The notes under the pieces were generated by a model. That model saw nothing but the letters and a program-made list of their open reading frames with translations. It made no database searches and had not been told where the DNA came from. DNA of 64,000 nt. Source: Onthophagus taurus (Eukaryota > Arthropoda > Insecta > Coleoptera > Scarabaeidae). The stretch is from the NCBI RefSeq assembly GCF_036711975.1, contig NC_091967.1, positions 5,022,001 through 5,086,000 on the forward strand, in the 5' to 3' direction. A program made the position numbers and the translations under genes. Positions 13,301-23,000 of this stretch are shown one piece after another; within the stretch, counting starts at the first letter, position 1, and every line of letters begins with the position of its first letter.

Positions 13301-14254
13301 TTGTTGTACCCAATCTGAGTGGACGTTCTTGAACTCAACAAGTCGAAATCCCGGTACTACACCCTTCACTAAAGCATCATACCTTAAAATAAACAAAAAA
13401 TAAACACTCGATTTTAATAAAAATTTTAATACAAACCTCGCCCTCATTAAAGGTTCACCCAATTTACTTTTAAACGGCCCCCTAGCGAGTGAATTAAACA
13501 AAATAACCTTTACATTTCCTCCCATATCGCCCAATAAAAGCATTGATTCCGATTCCGCATCTTTAGCAATAACATAATGCATTGTACAAACAGCGTAATC
13601 CAACGAACTAAAAATTACCCTAATATCGAATTTTCTAGCGGAAGTATCGTAAAATCGAATATCTCGTTCAGTACTTGATGTACAAACCGCACTAACATCC
13701 GGTAAACACACCAAATCGGTTACCCATGTAGTTGCAACCTTTAAATCTAAACATTTCGATTGCACGGATCTCTCTAAGCTAAAATCCAAAGACCAATAAT
13801 TAATATCTCCGTCTCTGCTACAAGTTACGTAACTTCCATCGGAAAAATTAACACTTCTATCGGGTTTCATGTTGGGACTGAAAGTGATTCGATTTATCGG
13901 ATGGCGATGATAACTTTTTAAGATTCTTGGTGGTTTCGAAATTGGGGGATCTAAATCTTGATATTCCGCAACGACGTCTTGATTTTTAAAATTGAGAATT
14001 AAATGAGATATAAACTCGTCCCAGGTAACTAAACCGTCTCGTTTTATATTGATTTTTCGAAAAACTACTTCGAACTTATCGGGGTCAAAATCCAATTTAG
14101 CAACATCGTGAAGCACTTGCTTCAACTGATTTATATCCAATTGTCCACTTTCTTCGCGTAAAAAGAATTTGTGAATTCGCACTAAATGATTCTCATCTAA
14201 TAATTTATGCAAAGCGTTTTCGTTATCTCTTTTAGAGGAAGAACTATGTTCCAT
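7392..14254 (-). CDS. EF-hand and WD40-repeat protein, WDR49/WDR64 (CFAP337) family
   Basis: Seven exons, in transcription order 14254-13437, 13382-12752, 12699-11760, 11708-11468, 8015-7844, 7790-7590 and 7538-7392, encode 1049 aa, close to the human WDR64 length. Residues 1-89 form an EF-hand pair; the second loop (about 69-80, NIKRDGLVTWDE) keeps the Gly but is degenerate at the first position. Many WD repeats follow (for example CIKVWDVAA, SLKTWNFNT and SASADYSARLWTL). The C-terminus after residue ~950 is a non-WD tail. In this family the proteins are axonemal or sperm-flagellum components, so a role in cilia is expected. Most introns are about 50 bp, but intron 4 is 3.45 kb and holds duplicated DNA, a piggyBac remnant and a stray copy of part of exon 4. 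The gene is head-to-head with BBS8. WDR49 versus WDR64 orthology is not resolved. Confidence 0.84.
8340..10470. repeat. Three tandem segmental copies inside the WDR49-like intron
   Basis: A block beginning TGCGCTATGTAATTAAAACC recurs at about 8340, 9356 and 10108. Each copy has about 250-300 bp of close similarity containing TCATGAATACACTTGGATAT and ending near AAGCAGAGTATC. A second block, containing TTTGCCGAATAGAAGCTC, is present at about 9050 and 9790. Copies 1 and 3 extend into the left end of a TTAA-flanked element, so duplication came after that insertion. Copy 2 is joined instead to a fragment of exon 4. Confidence 0.8.
8636..10891 (-). mobile_element. piggyBac-like element, internally deleted and disrupted by duplication
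   Basis: A TTAA at 8636 is followed by CACGTTCGCTACCG, and TAGCGAACGTG is followed by TTAA at 10888. This is an inverted pair flanked by TTAA, the piggyBac target. Near the right end the minus strand encodes the C-terminal cysteine-rich tail of a piggyBac transposase (about 10830-10672). It reads KRCRQCSRGG, then ICPENPGLCIDPCFRIWHS and a stop, with the CxxC and PGLCxxPCFxIWH pattern. The catalytic DDD region is missing, so it is a dead remnant. The left end is present twice (8636-8721 and about 10405-10470) because of the segmental duplication. Confidence 0.72.
9650..9775 (-). pseudogene. Duplicated fragment of WDR49-like exon 4
   Basis: On the minus strand this encodes EGKAKRANRGQEKATLLNSY and continues to MDKPQILI. 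That matches the 3' two-thirds of exon 4 (11468-11708) with few changes (K-P to K-A). Similarity continues a few bases past the donor site, where AAG/GTAAAA has become AAT/GTAAAA, so a GT donor is still present. The 5' part of the exon and its acceptor are absent; the join falls at GGGAGGGAAAAG. It is in the same orientation as the parent gene and 1.7 kb downstream of the real exon. It is most likely a non-functional exon fragment. Confidence 0.85.
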
Positions 14255-14360
14255 GTTTTAAAAATTGGCGCCTCTTGACGGCGCCAAACGTCAAAATCGA
14301 TTGCGTTGCTATAAACACTAATGTATACAAACACGATATAATTTAGAGAGCAAAGAATAA
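14255..14360. promoter_or_regulatory. Shared bidirectional promoter of two cilium genes
   Basis: Only 106 bp separates the start codons of the WDR49-like gene (-) and BBS8 (+). It contains an inverted pair TGGCGCC/GGCGCCA at 14266-14286. It also contains GTTGCTATAAACAC at 14305-14318, which fits the RFX X-box half-site pattern GTTGCY-AT-RRNAAC with one mismatch in the second half. RFX factors are the known regulators of ciliary genes. The site call is by eye. Confidence 0.5.
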
Positions 14361-17300
14361 ATGGATCCTTTATTTAACGCTTTAAGCCAATTTCGGCGAA
14401 GAAACTATGATAAATGTGTTGATTTATGTACGGAAATGTTAGAAAAGCAACCGTTAGATCAAGCTGTTTGGTGTTTAAAAATGAGAGCTTTAACTCAAAG
14501 GATTTATGTGGATGATTTGGATGTTGAAGATATGGATTCTGATGTTTTTGAGGAAAGTGTTGTTGCTAGTGCACCAAGACCTGGAACATCAATAAAAAAT
14601 GGGAATTTATCGAAAAATACATCAACGTAAAAATCCCCATTTTAATTTGATTATTTTATTAATATTTCTTTTTTATTAGAGCAAGACCAAAAACAACCAC
14701 TGGTAGACCAATATCTGGTATGGTTCGACCAAACACACAAAATAGACCTGGTTCTGCTTTGGATCGATTAAAAACTGCAAGACCATTAACGAGTCAATCA
14801 GCAAGATCAATAAGATTAGGCACAGCAGTTATGCTTTCATCAAAAAGTGGCCCATTCATTCAAATTTCTCGATTAAATATAACGAAACACGCTAAAGATA
14901 AGAATTTATCAAAACCACTTTTCGAATATCTTTATTACCACGAAGGAAACGTTCAAGTTGCGATGGACTTAGCGGTACAAGCGACACAATTCTGCGAATT
15001 TAAAGATTGGTGGTGGAAAGTTCAATTAGCAAAATGTTATTGTAGCTTGAATTTGATTCGGGATGCCGAACAGCAACTTAGAAGTGCTTTAAAACAACAT
15101 TATCATATAGAAACTTTTATACGTTTAACAAGAATTTATATCAGACTTGGTTCGTAGAAATTTTTTGTTTAACTTTTTTTTATTCATTGTCTTTTAGACC
15201 AACCATTATCTGCACAAGACGTTTGTAAATCCGGTTTAGAAATATTCCCAAATAACGTTTCGATCCTAACGGAAATCGCAAGACTTTATGAACTCCAAGG
15301 AGATATGCAAAGTTCAATCAAGTTTTATCGAAACATAGTTAGCGAAGATGCGATGAATGCTGAAGCTATAGCTTCGATTGGTGTTTATCATTTTTATAAT
15401 AACCAACCTGAGTTTTCTTTAAGATATTATAGGTATTATTTTTGTTTGTGTATTACATTAATTTAACACATCATTTTTTTTAAGGCGGATTTTAGCGATG
15501 GGTGTTTATACAGCGGAACTTTTTAACAACTTGGGGCTGTGTTGTTTATATTCTCAAAACTTAGATTTGGTATTGGCATGTTTTCAAAGAGCTTTAGATA
15601 TGGCTATTGATCCATTAATAAAAGCTGATGTATGGTATAATTTATCACACGTTGCAATTGTAAGCAAATAATTAGAAGGAAATGAGAGGGAAAATGAGCG
15701 TTTTTTGAATTGTGTTGGCAATCAGCATGTGTTTAAAATTGGGTATCAAAAACGGAAGAGGTGATAGCTGTTAGGCTAACTTTATTGAATAATAATATGA
15801 TATCCCAAGGTCCGTTGAGTATTGGTTATAAGTAGGTGTGAGTACTGGCTGTACAAAGTTAAGGACCAAAGAATTATCGGGATAAGCAGCCGGTGTGGTA
15901 GGTGAGAGAATAAACCTCCTTTAATCATTGGTTATAAATAAGGTTATCCAACTCAAACATATTGACGTTGACTAGTGTTAGTCATCATGTTTGAACTCAT
16001 TTTAATGTTTTGTTTTAATAAAGAATACATGATAAAAGAACACCATGAAGTTATCCATTTGTCTATTATATGATAACTAACTTCAGATTTAAAATTTCAA
16101 CCTCAATTTTAACATATTTGTAATCTTTATTAAAAATCCTTTAAAATGAGTACAAACACGACATAGTTACCTTCAATATTAATAAAGTTATGGTCAACTT
16201 CCGGTTAGAAATGTTAACGTCAATTTTGACATATTTGTAATTGTCGTGAAAAATCCTTTAAAATGAGCCCAAACATGATACGTTTAATTCCAATATTAGT
16301 CGAAATATAAGCAACTTCCGGTTTGAAATGTCAATGTCATTTTGATGAATTCTTAAATTTTATAAAATCTCTTAAAATTTATCACAAAAACAAAAGTACA
16401 ATAAAAAAAAATTAAAAATTAAGGTTGGTATTAATATTTAACAAATAAATTGCTATCTTCATTGTTGCTAACTTCGGATTTAACGTTTTTTATTCTAGCT
16501 TTTTTGTTTTTTGAGATAAGTGCGTCATCTTTGGACTCATTTTAAAGGTTTTTTAATGAAGATGACAAATATGTCAAAATTGACTTTGACGTTTCAAACC
16601 GGAAGTGATTGTATTTCCATTAATATTAAAGTTAAATATGTCGAGTTTGGACTCATTTTAAAGGATTTTTTATGAAGTTGATAAATATGTCAAAATTAAA
16701 AGTTGAAAGTTCGAACTTTTTGGTTTTTTGCGATAAATATGTCAAGTTTGGACTCATTTTAAAGGTTATTTTATGAACATTACGAATATAATAATAAAAT
16801 TAAACTTGACTTTGACAACTGAAAGTTTTTATCACGACTAAACCTAATTACGACTAATTCTAGTTTTAATTGTTATTTAACCCTAAATTCTTGTACAGGG
16901 TGGTTCAAATTCGATGTCCGAATAGGCTAACTCGAAAACTATAAGAGTTAGAAAAAAAGTAGCTGACATGTCATGATCTCGTTTTTCGAGAAACTACTAA
17001 TGCCGAAAACCTCATAGCGCTATCGTCTATTGTTTTTCCCCTAGAGGCCAAAATTGAAAATATCGTAAAACCAATAAGTGCAATTATCTTGGTTATTATT
17101 ATAGGTGGAGTATTATAACTACGACATTATATGGATACTTTTTTACAGAGAATTTCATGACATAGTCAAAAAAAAATTTTCGGTTTTAGATTTTGAGATA
17201 TAATGAGAATTTTGGTTTTTTTAAATGGAAACAACCACTGATTATTAGCTTATTAAATTCGTTATTTTTTTCTGATTACAAAAATATAGGGTTCGACAGG

Positions 17301-19369
17301 TCTATTTCTTATTGTTTTAGAATAAAACTAAAAATAAACTTTTTTTATAAAATTTACAGTTTCCTGTAAGTTACGGGGCGGTAGGTAAAATCTAAAAAGT
17401 TAACAATTAAATACGAAGATAACTTCTAGTATTTAAAAACAAATAATTTTTTAATATGTAACATTCTAACATGTCAAACTTTTCAAAATTTTCGTAATTG
17501 ATCGTAAAAACAGGATTTTTAAAGTGACACTTCAGAAAATTTTCGAATACAAACAAATGTTGCTATGTTTATTTGAATTAAAAAAAAAACATATCAGCGC
17601 CATCTATCGATAATTTATTAAGTCATTTAAAAATAATATTAAATCGTAATAAAAAATGTGAAATAATGCAATCTATTCCAACTTTTGTGTAAAACATATA
17701 TAAATTAAACAGTTCAACAAATATATTTGTTTCAAATATCAGAAATATGTTTTTTTAATTTTTAGTTATAATTTACAGGAAACTGTAAATTTAATTTCTT
17801 CGACGACACTAAAAGAAAAGTTTAAAAAAACGAAAATTGTGATAATATCTCAAAATCTAAACCCGACAAAATTTTTTTGACTACGTCATCAAATTCTCTG
17901 TAAAAAAGTGTCCATATAATGTTTTAGTTATAATACTCCACCTATAATAATAACCAAGATAATTACATTTGCGGGTTTTACGATATTTTCAATTTTGGCC
18001 TCTAGCGGAAAAACAAAAGACGATAGCGGTATGAGGTTTTCGGCATTAGCAGTTTCTCGAAAAACGAGATCATGACATGTAAGCTACTTTTCTTCTAACT
18101 CTTATAGTTTTCGAGTTAGCCTATTCGGACATCGAATTTGAACCACCCTGTACATTTTAATTGATCTAAAAAAAATTTTTTTTGATTTAATCCACTTACC
18201 TTGCTTATAATTTCATCCATTTACCCAATTTGAATTAAATACAACCTTTAAATCCAATTAATTATGTGTTTTTCATTAAAAAAACTTAAATTCAACGTCA
18301 ATTTTGACAAGGAACTACAACATTTGATGATCTTAATCACCATGGTAACCGAGTCAAGTTGGATAACCTTAAAATAATAAAATTTTATACCGATTTTTTT
18401 ATCAACTCTAGTCTAATTTTTATTAATTTTAAAACAATTCGAATTCTTTACGATTATCTGGCATTCATTAATATTTCGCTTGATATAAAAAGAGTTGGAT
18501 AACCTTATACAGTATGTTTACTCAACGGACCTTGATGATATCCTAATACATGCACCCCCGAGTTAGGCAACCCAAAGTACACAACATTAGGTTGTGTTGT
18601 ATATCAGTTAATGATGACATTATAAGATTTGTTACCGGAAATACTTTTCATATTTTTCCAAACTGCAGCATTTTCTGTATTATGCGTTATGGAAGACCTG
18701 AGTTACCTAAGGTACGTGGAATTAACGTTTTGCGTCCTTATCATCGCTCTACAATTACAGACATATTTGTGGGTGGATTGTGATGCAACAGGGATAATTA
18801 ATGTTTGCCAATTAAAAAACATAGACATCTGAGGAGACACAATTAACAGCTCAAGTGCGTAGAATGAACTGGACCTTGCAGAGAGATGTGTCATTAACCT
18901 GTACTGTCTAGTAATCTTTGAATTATCTCTGCTGGAGCATCTTTAACTACTGATTAGCAGAGAGATAAATCGTCAGCACAATTATTTCGCGCTGCTGTAA
19001 CAAATTAATGATAGCTAATCCAATAGCCAACATCATACTCAACATTCATAAATCATCAAAACCGTTTGGTTCTTAAATTAAACATTGTCCAAAATGCTCA
19101 TTTTTACTCTTACAATTAGTGAATAGTAAACTCACTCTATTTAATTTTTTTTGTTTTAGTTTGCTGGTGATCTACAACTAGCTATATATTGTTTAAATTT
19201 ATGTTTATCATGTAATCCCAATCATGGTACAGCATTCAATAATTTAGCTGTATTAAATTATAAACTAGGAAAAATGAATTTGGCAAAAACTCATTTAATA
19301 AGTGCAAAAAATTGCGAAGAGCATTTAGAAGAAGCTGAAACAAATATTAAACTTTTAAAAGAAAAATAA
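14361..19369 (+). CDS. BBS8: BBS8/TTC8, TPR subunit of the BBSome
   Basis: Exons are 14361-14626, 14680-15149, 15198-15432, 15485-15659 and 19160-19369, encoding 451 aa. It is recognised by the N-terminal MDPLFNALSQFRRRNYDKCV, by PRPGTS, by SRLNITKHA, by FEYLYYHEGNVQVAMDLA, by KDWWWKVQLAKCY and by AELFNNLGLCCLYSQ, all hallmarks of TTC8. The BBSome is the cargo coat for membrane-protein traffic in cilia, and TTC8 supplies tetratricopeptide repeats. The C-terminus is shorter than in vertebrates by about one 34-residue TPR: after FNNLAVLNYKLGKMNLAKTH the sequence goes almost directly to the final helix EEAETNIKLLKEK. The donor of exon 2 is an unusual GTTCGT. The last intron (15660-19159) is filled with nested repeats. 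Poly(A) signals AATAAATAAA lie near 19480. Confidence 0.95.
16060..16810. repeat. Family G palindromic repeat (inverted copy at 36000-36660)
   Basis: The repeat is built from ACTTCCGGTTxGAAATG, CAATTTTGACATATTTG and CCTTTAAAATGAG phrases, repeated in one orientation in the left half and in reverse complement in the right half (GACTCATTTTAAAGGATTTT). The same sequence is present inverted in expanded intron 1. No open frame is visible. It is a non-autonomous foldback-type repeat of unknown superfamily. Confidence 0.75.
16896..18150. mobile_element. Complete TIR element, family A, 1255 bp, TA-flanked
   Basis: It starts TA/CAGGGTGGTTCAAATTC and ends GAATTTGAACCACCCTG/TA. The two arms are inverted repeats for roughly 400 bp. 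They cover the CGAAAAACGAGATCATGACA block, the TAATAATAACCAAGATAATT block and the ACAGTTTCCTGTAA block, with a short AT-rich loop. TA target duplication and CAGGG ends suggest Tc1/mariner-type mobilisation, but no transposase is encoded. Other copies are at 1-161 and 26110-27077. Confidence 0.85.
18151..19159. other. Rest of BBS8 last intron
   Basis: This is AT-rich intronic DNA. Overlapping short frames at 18550-18832 on both strands have no recognisable domain and are not called. The segment ends with the polypyrimidine tract and acceptor TTGTTTTAG before exon 5 of BBS8. Confidence 0.5.
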
Positions 19370-20077
19370 AATAACTCGTTTTTTTGTTGTACTTATGCTT
19401 TATTTTGACTGTGGCAGCACCATACACTTGTTTGAAGCGTTCCTATACGATTTTAATCATCTGACAGTATCAAAAAAATAAATAAAACATATTGTTATGT
19501 TCTAAAAAAAACAGTTGAGCAAGTGTATACAATTTAATGATAAGATGTAGTTTAACGTACTGGTAAAAATACTTCTTATCAAAAACGCTATGTACATGTA
19601 CTTAAGGGGTAGAACAGAAATTGAAGTCGAGCAATCGAAAAATTGCTTTCATCATCGATTCTTTTTTCAGAACCGAAAAAATTATTATTTTTCGATTGCT
19701 CGAATGTCTATTTATTTAAGTAAAATAAAAAAAAGGGAGAAAGAAGCCTAAACATCTAAAATTTTTAAGTAAAAAAATAATATTGCATAGATGGCACCCT
19801 GAGTCAACGTCGTAGTTGGATCACTTTTACAAATTTTACTTCTTTATTTCTTAAATTAATACAGCTATTAATTTATCGTTTACAATAACAACATCAAATT
19901 GTTCATCATCAAACAGAAAATCGTAAGAAATAAACGCAATAAAAGATTGAAAAGTGTAAAAGTGGATTATTTCCAACAAATTAAACATATTAAAAGGAAA
20001 AAGTTCTATCATTGGAATGTAATAAAAATTTCTCTTATAATGTAATCTTCGTTAATACCTTTTTTATCATAATTTTT
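19370..20077. terminator. 3' region between convergent BBS8 and expanded, with a stem-loop
   Basis: The two genes end 708 bp apart. A poly(A) signal for BBS8 lies near 19480. An AATAAA on the minus strand at about 19840 can serve expanded. CGAGCAATCGAAAAAT at about 19628 is matched in inverted order by ATTTTTCGATTGCTCG at about 19688, forming a 16-bp perfect stem around a 45-base loop that itself carries ATCGATTC. No gene is seen. Confidence 0.55.
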
Positions 20078-23000
20078 TTACGATTGGGAATGCATTTTGT
20101 GTTTTAACCTCGGATCGGTTAATACGTAATTATTCGGTGTGGCTCTGGGAATGTTTACTTTTTCCCTCGGTAATTCAGGTAGTTTATCCCCTGGATGTCG
20201 ATGACTAACGGATGGAGCTTTTCTGGTCGGCTTATTAATTCTCGTACTGCTCAAACCGGAAACTGGATACTTGGCCTTCGTTGAACTTGACGGCATCCTC
20301 GGGGTTAATTCCGTATGATGTTTCGGCATTACAAAAGCTTTCGTTTGTTTAATCAACGACCTGTCGTTGCATAAAGCCGAAATAAGCGGCAAATCCATTT
20401 TTTTGCTTTTCTCGCGTAACGTGTGAATGTCCATAGCTTCCTTGGAATCAGTGCCATCTTTTAATTTAACGAGTAAATCGGGACGTTTTTCGGGTAATGG
20501 AGGAGGCGGTGGAGGGGGAGGTTGTCTTCTAAATTTTGGGGGTTGAGGTGTTTCTAATGAATTTAAAATGTTATCGTCGGATCGTGTTCTGGTGAATCTA
20601 CTAGGTGGTCTGGGTGGTGGAGGTTCAAAACTTCCATTTGAAGAAATGCTGGGTGCTCCATAAACGGGAAGCTGTACGTATGTGTCGGAAAGGTTTTGAG
20701 ATGATGCGTATTTTGGAAGATAAGGGGTTGATCTGTATAAAAGTGGGGGGGTGTGTGCTAAAGCAGCTAATAAAGAACCTTGCTTCGCTTCGAGGTATTC
20801 TTGTCGACTGATCGCCGGTTCTTTTAAAGGAAAAACTACGAAATCTACGTCACTATACATCTGTTGTTGGTATTGTTCGATTTGTGATTGCGATAACTGG
20901 CTGGTGTAAACGGTTGCCATCGGAGGTGGAGGAGGGGGTTGTCTCGGAGTTTGAGGAGGCGGTGGTAAGAAACTATAAGGAAAAATCAAACTACTAGATT
21001 TTGTTGTGTTTACGTCCAAATAATTACTTCCGTGATTCCGTGGGAGTTTTGGAGGAATTGGCGGCACCTGGGACTGATTCGGACTTGAGTAGCTTGGTGT
21101 AGAACTCACGACACAAGTGTGAGCTGTTAATATACTTGGCGGTCTTGTTGTTATAAACCTCGCCGCTGCTTCTTCCGACGGATATACCGGTGTCGGTACT
21201 GTCGTAATATTTTCCGGATACGGTGGTGGATCTTTCATACCAAAATCATGACTTGATGTTGCACTGTACGGTGGAGGTGGTGGTCGAACCCCTCTCGATT
21301 CGACACTATCAATTCGTTTCGGCGGTATAGGTGCGTAACCCAAATAAGTAGATGGAAGCGTAACATAATCTGAATCAGAATCTAAAGTGTTGCTTACGCT
21401 TTTACAGAGTGGATACCTTCCTACAATTAAATCGGATAATTCTTCGGCTGTTAGAAGAGACTGTTTATTATCGGTGGGATCGCTACCGTCGCCGTGAAAA
21501 GAACCGGAATTGCTAACGTTCGAATTGAGACGATCTCGAAAAGGACCGTCAACTTGATCAGGTGAAAATTCGCTAGGAATCGCGTATTGTTCGTTTAAAG
21601 ACGTGGTATACTGCTCGCTTGATGTCAAAGTGTACACGCCGCTAGTGTGGCTGCTGGGGGCCGGGCCGGCTGTGTAATCAGGCTCGCGGATGTCATCCAG
21701 CTCGGTGCACGTTGCGTCGCTCACTGCTGAGTTTTGGGCTGTATGGGAATAGCCCAATTCAAGGCTGCTACTGGTTGAATGTCTCCGTTTTGGTTCTAAA
21801 CACAAAATAATCAATAAAAAAAAATTATTTATAAATAAATAATCTTACTTGTTTGTAATGGAGAAACAACGACAGTTCCAGAAGACGAGCTGCATTGCGA
21901 ACCAGCGCATTTAATGCTAGTGGTCGTCTTCGTAGAACTTTCGCTATTATCCTGCTTGCTACTCTCCGATTCCTCGTCTTTTAAAGAAATGGAAGCCAGC
22001 GCGGCAGTTGCGGATGCCGCTGATGTTCGACTGCTGGCGGGGGCGCTTTCAAGAAGATGAGCAAGAGCTAAACTCTCGGTAGAAGGCGCCGGGGGGCTGG
22101 TGATCATGATCTCGAGCTCGTCCTCGGAGTGAACACGATCGCTAACGATACCCGAAGTCGTGTTTGACGAGGTGCTGGAGATGACGGAGACTCTTTGGTC
22201 GCAATCCCAGCGCTGCCGTTCTTCCTCTTCCTTCTTCGCCTCACTCAACCGTGGAGCGACGGCCATACTGAATTGGTGGGCCGCTTTGCATAAAGCGAGC
22301 AACAGTCGCGACTTTTCATCCGACGTCGTGTAAAGGGTTAGCTTTTCGTGGTTGGTACGGATCTCAAACTTTTTCCTTTCGAAGCTTAATTTTGCAATGG
22401 AACTCCATAGGAACGTCGACGGTGGGTTATTATCAGGGCACACGCGAAGTCCCTTTGCGCACACTGCTAACATTATAGATCCGGGGGCCACCTCGGCTTT
22501 CGATGCTCGTAGTCTAAAGACATGAGCGTTTACGGGATCTTGTAATTGACAAACTTCCGCTATAAATCTAAAAGGATAAGAAATATTTTAAATCATGTTG
22601 AATGTTGAATGTCTTTTTTTACCTATTTTTAGCTTCATTTTTGGATAAATTCCTATAGTTTCTGTGGGCGTTCTCGATGGCTCGAAGTGCAGCCGGTTCC
22701 CGAAGTCCAGGTGGGACATAGTCCTCCGGCCGAAAAATGGTATTCTCGGTACGGTCGCCGAGGTCGACCTGAAGGGCAAGCCCTGCGAGGCGGGTAACGT
22801 GATCCCCCGCAGCGCCGGACGCGGCGTTAAGGCGCAGCTGGAGGTAGTAATGGTGGCGGGTTGTCTCGTCCCGCAGGAGCAGGGGACTGTCCACGTAGAA
22901 TTGGACGCGGAAGTAGAACGCGAGCGCTGGTCTTCCGTTCGCATCCAGCCCATGACTGTGCGATGATTTCCAACTCTTTGGCGCATACTTTGACAACTTG

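Larger units (their letters stand above)
15798..18545. repeat. Degenerate outer inverted repeat framing the BBS8 last intron
   Basis: GATATCCCAAGGTCCGTTGAG (15800 region) with GGTTATCCAACTC (about 15950) is matched in inverted order by GAGTTGGATAACC (about 18490) and CTCAACGGACCTTGATGATA (about 18520). It frames a 2.7-kb block that also contains the family G repeat and the family A element. This is probably the remains of an older element into which younger ones jumped. Confidence 0.55.

Noticed and set aside
18550..18894. Three overlapping frames of 62-77 codons in the BBS8 intron
   Set aside because: A faint resemblance to an insect membrane-receptor fragment was considered, but no motif supports it and the frames overlap on both strands.
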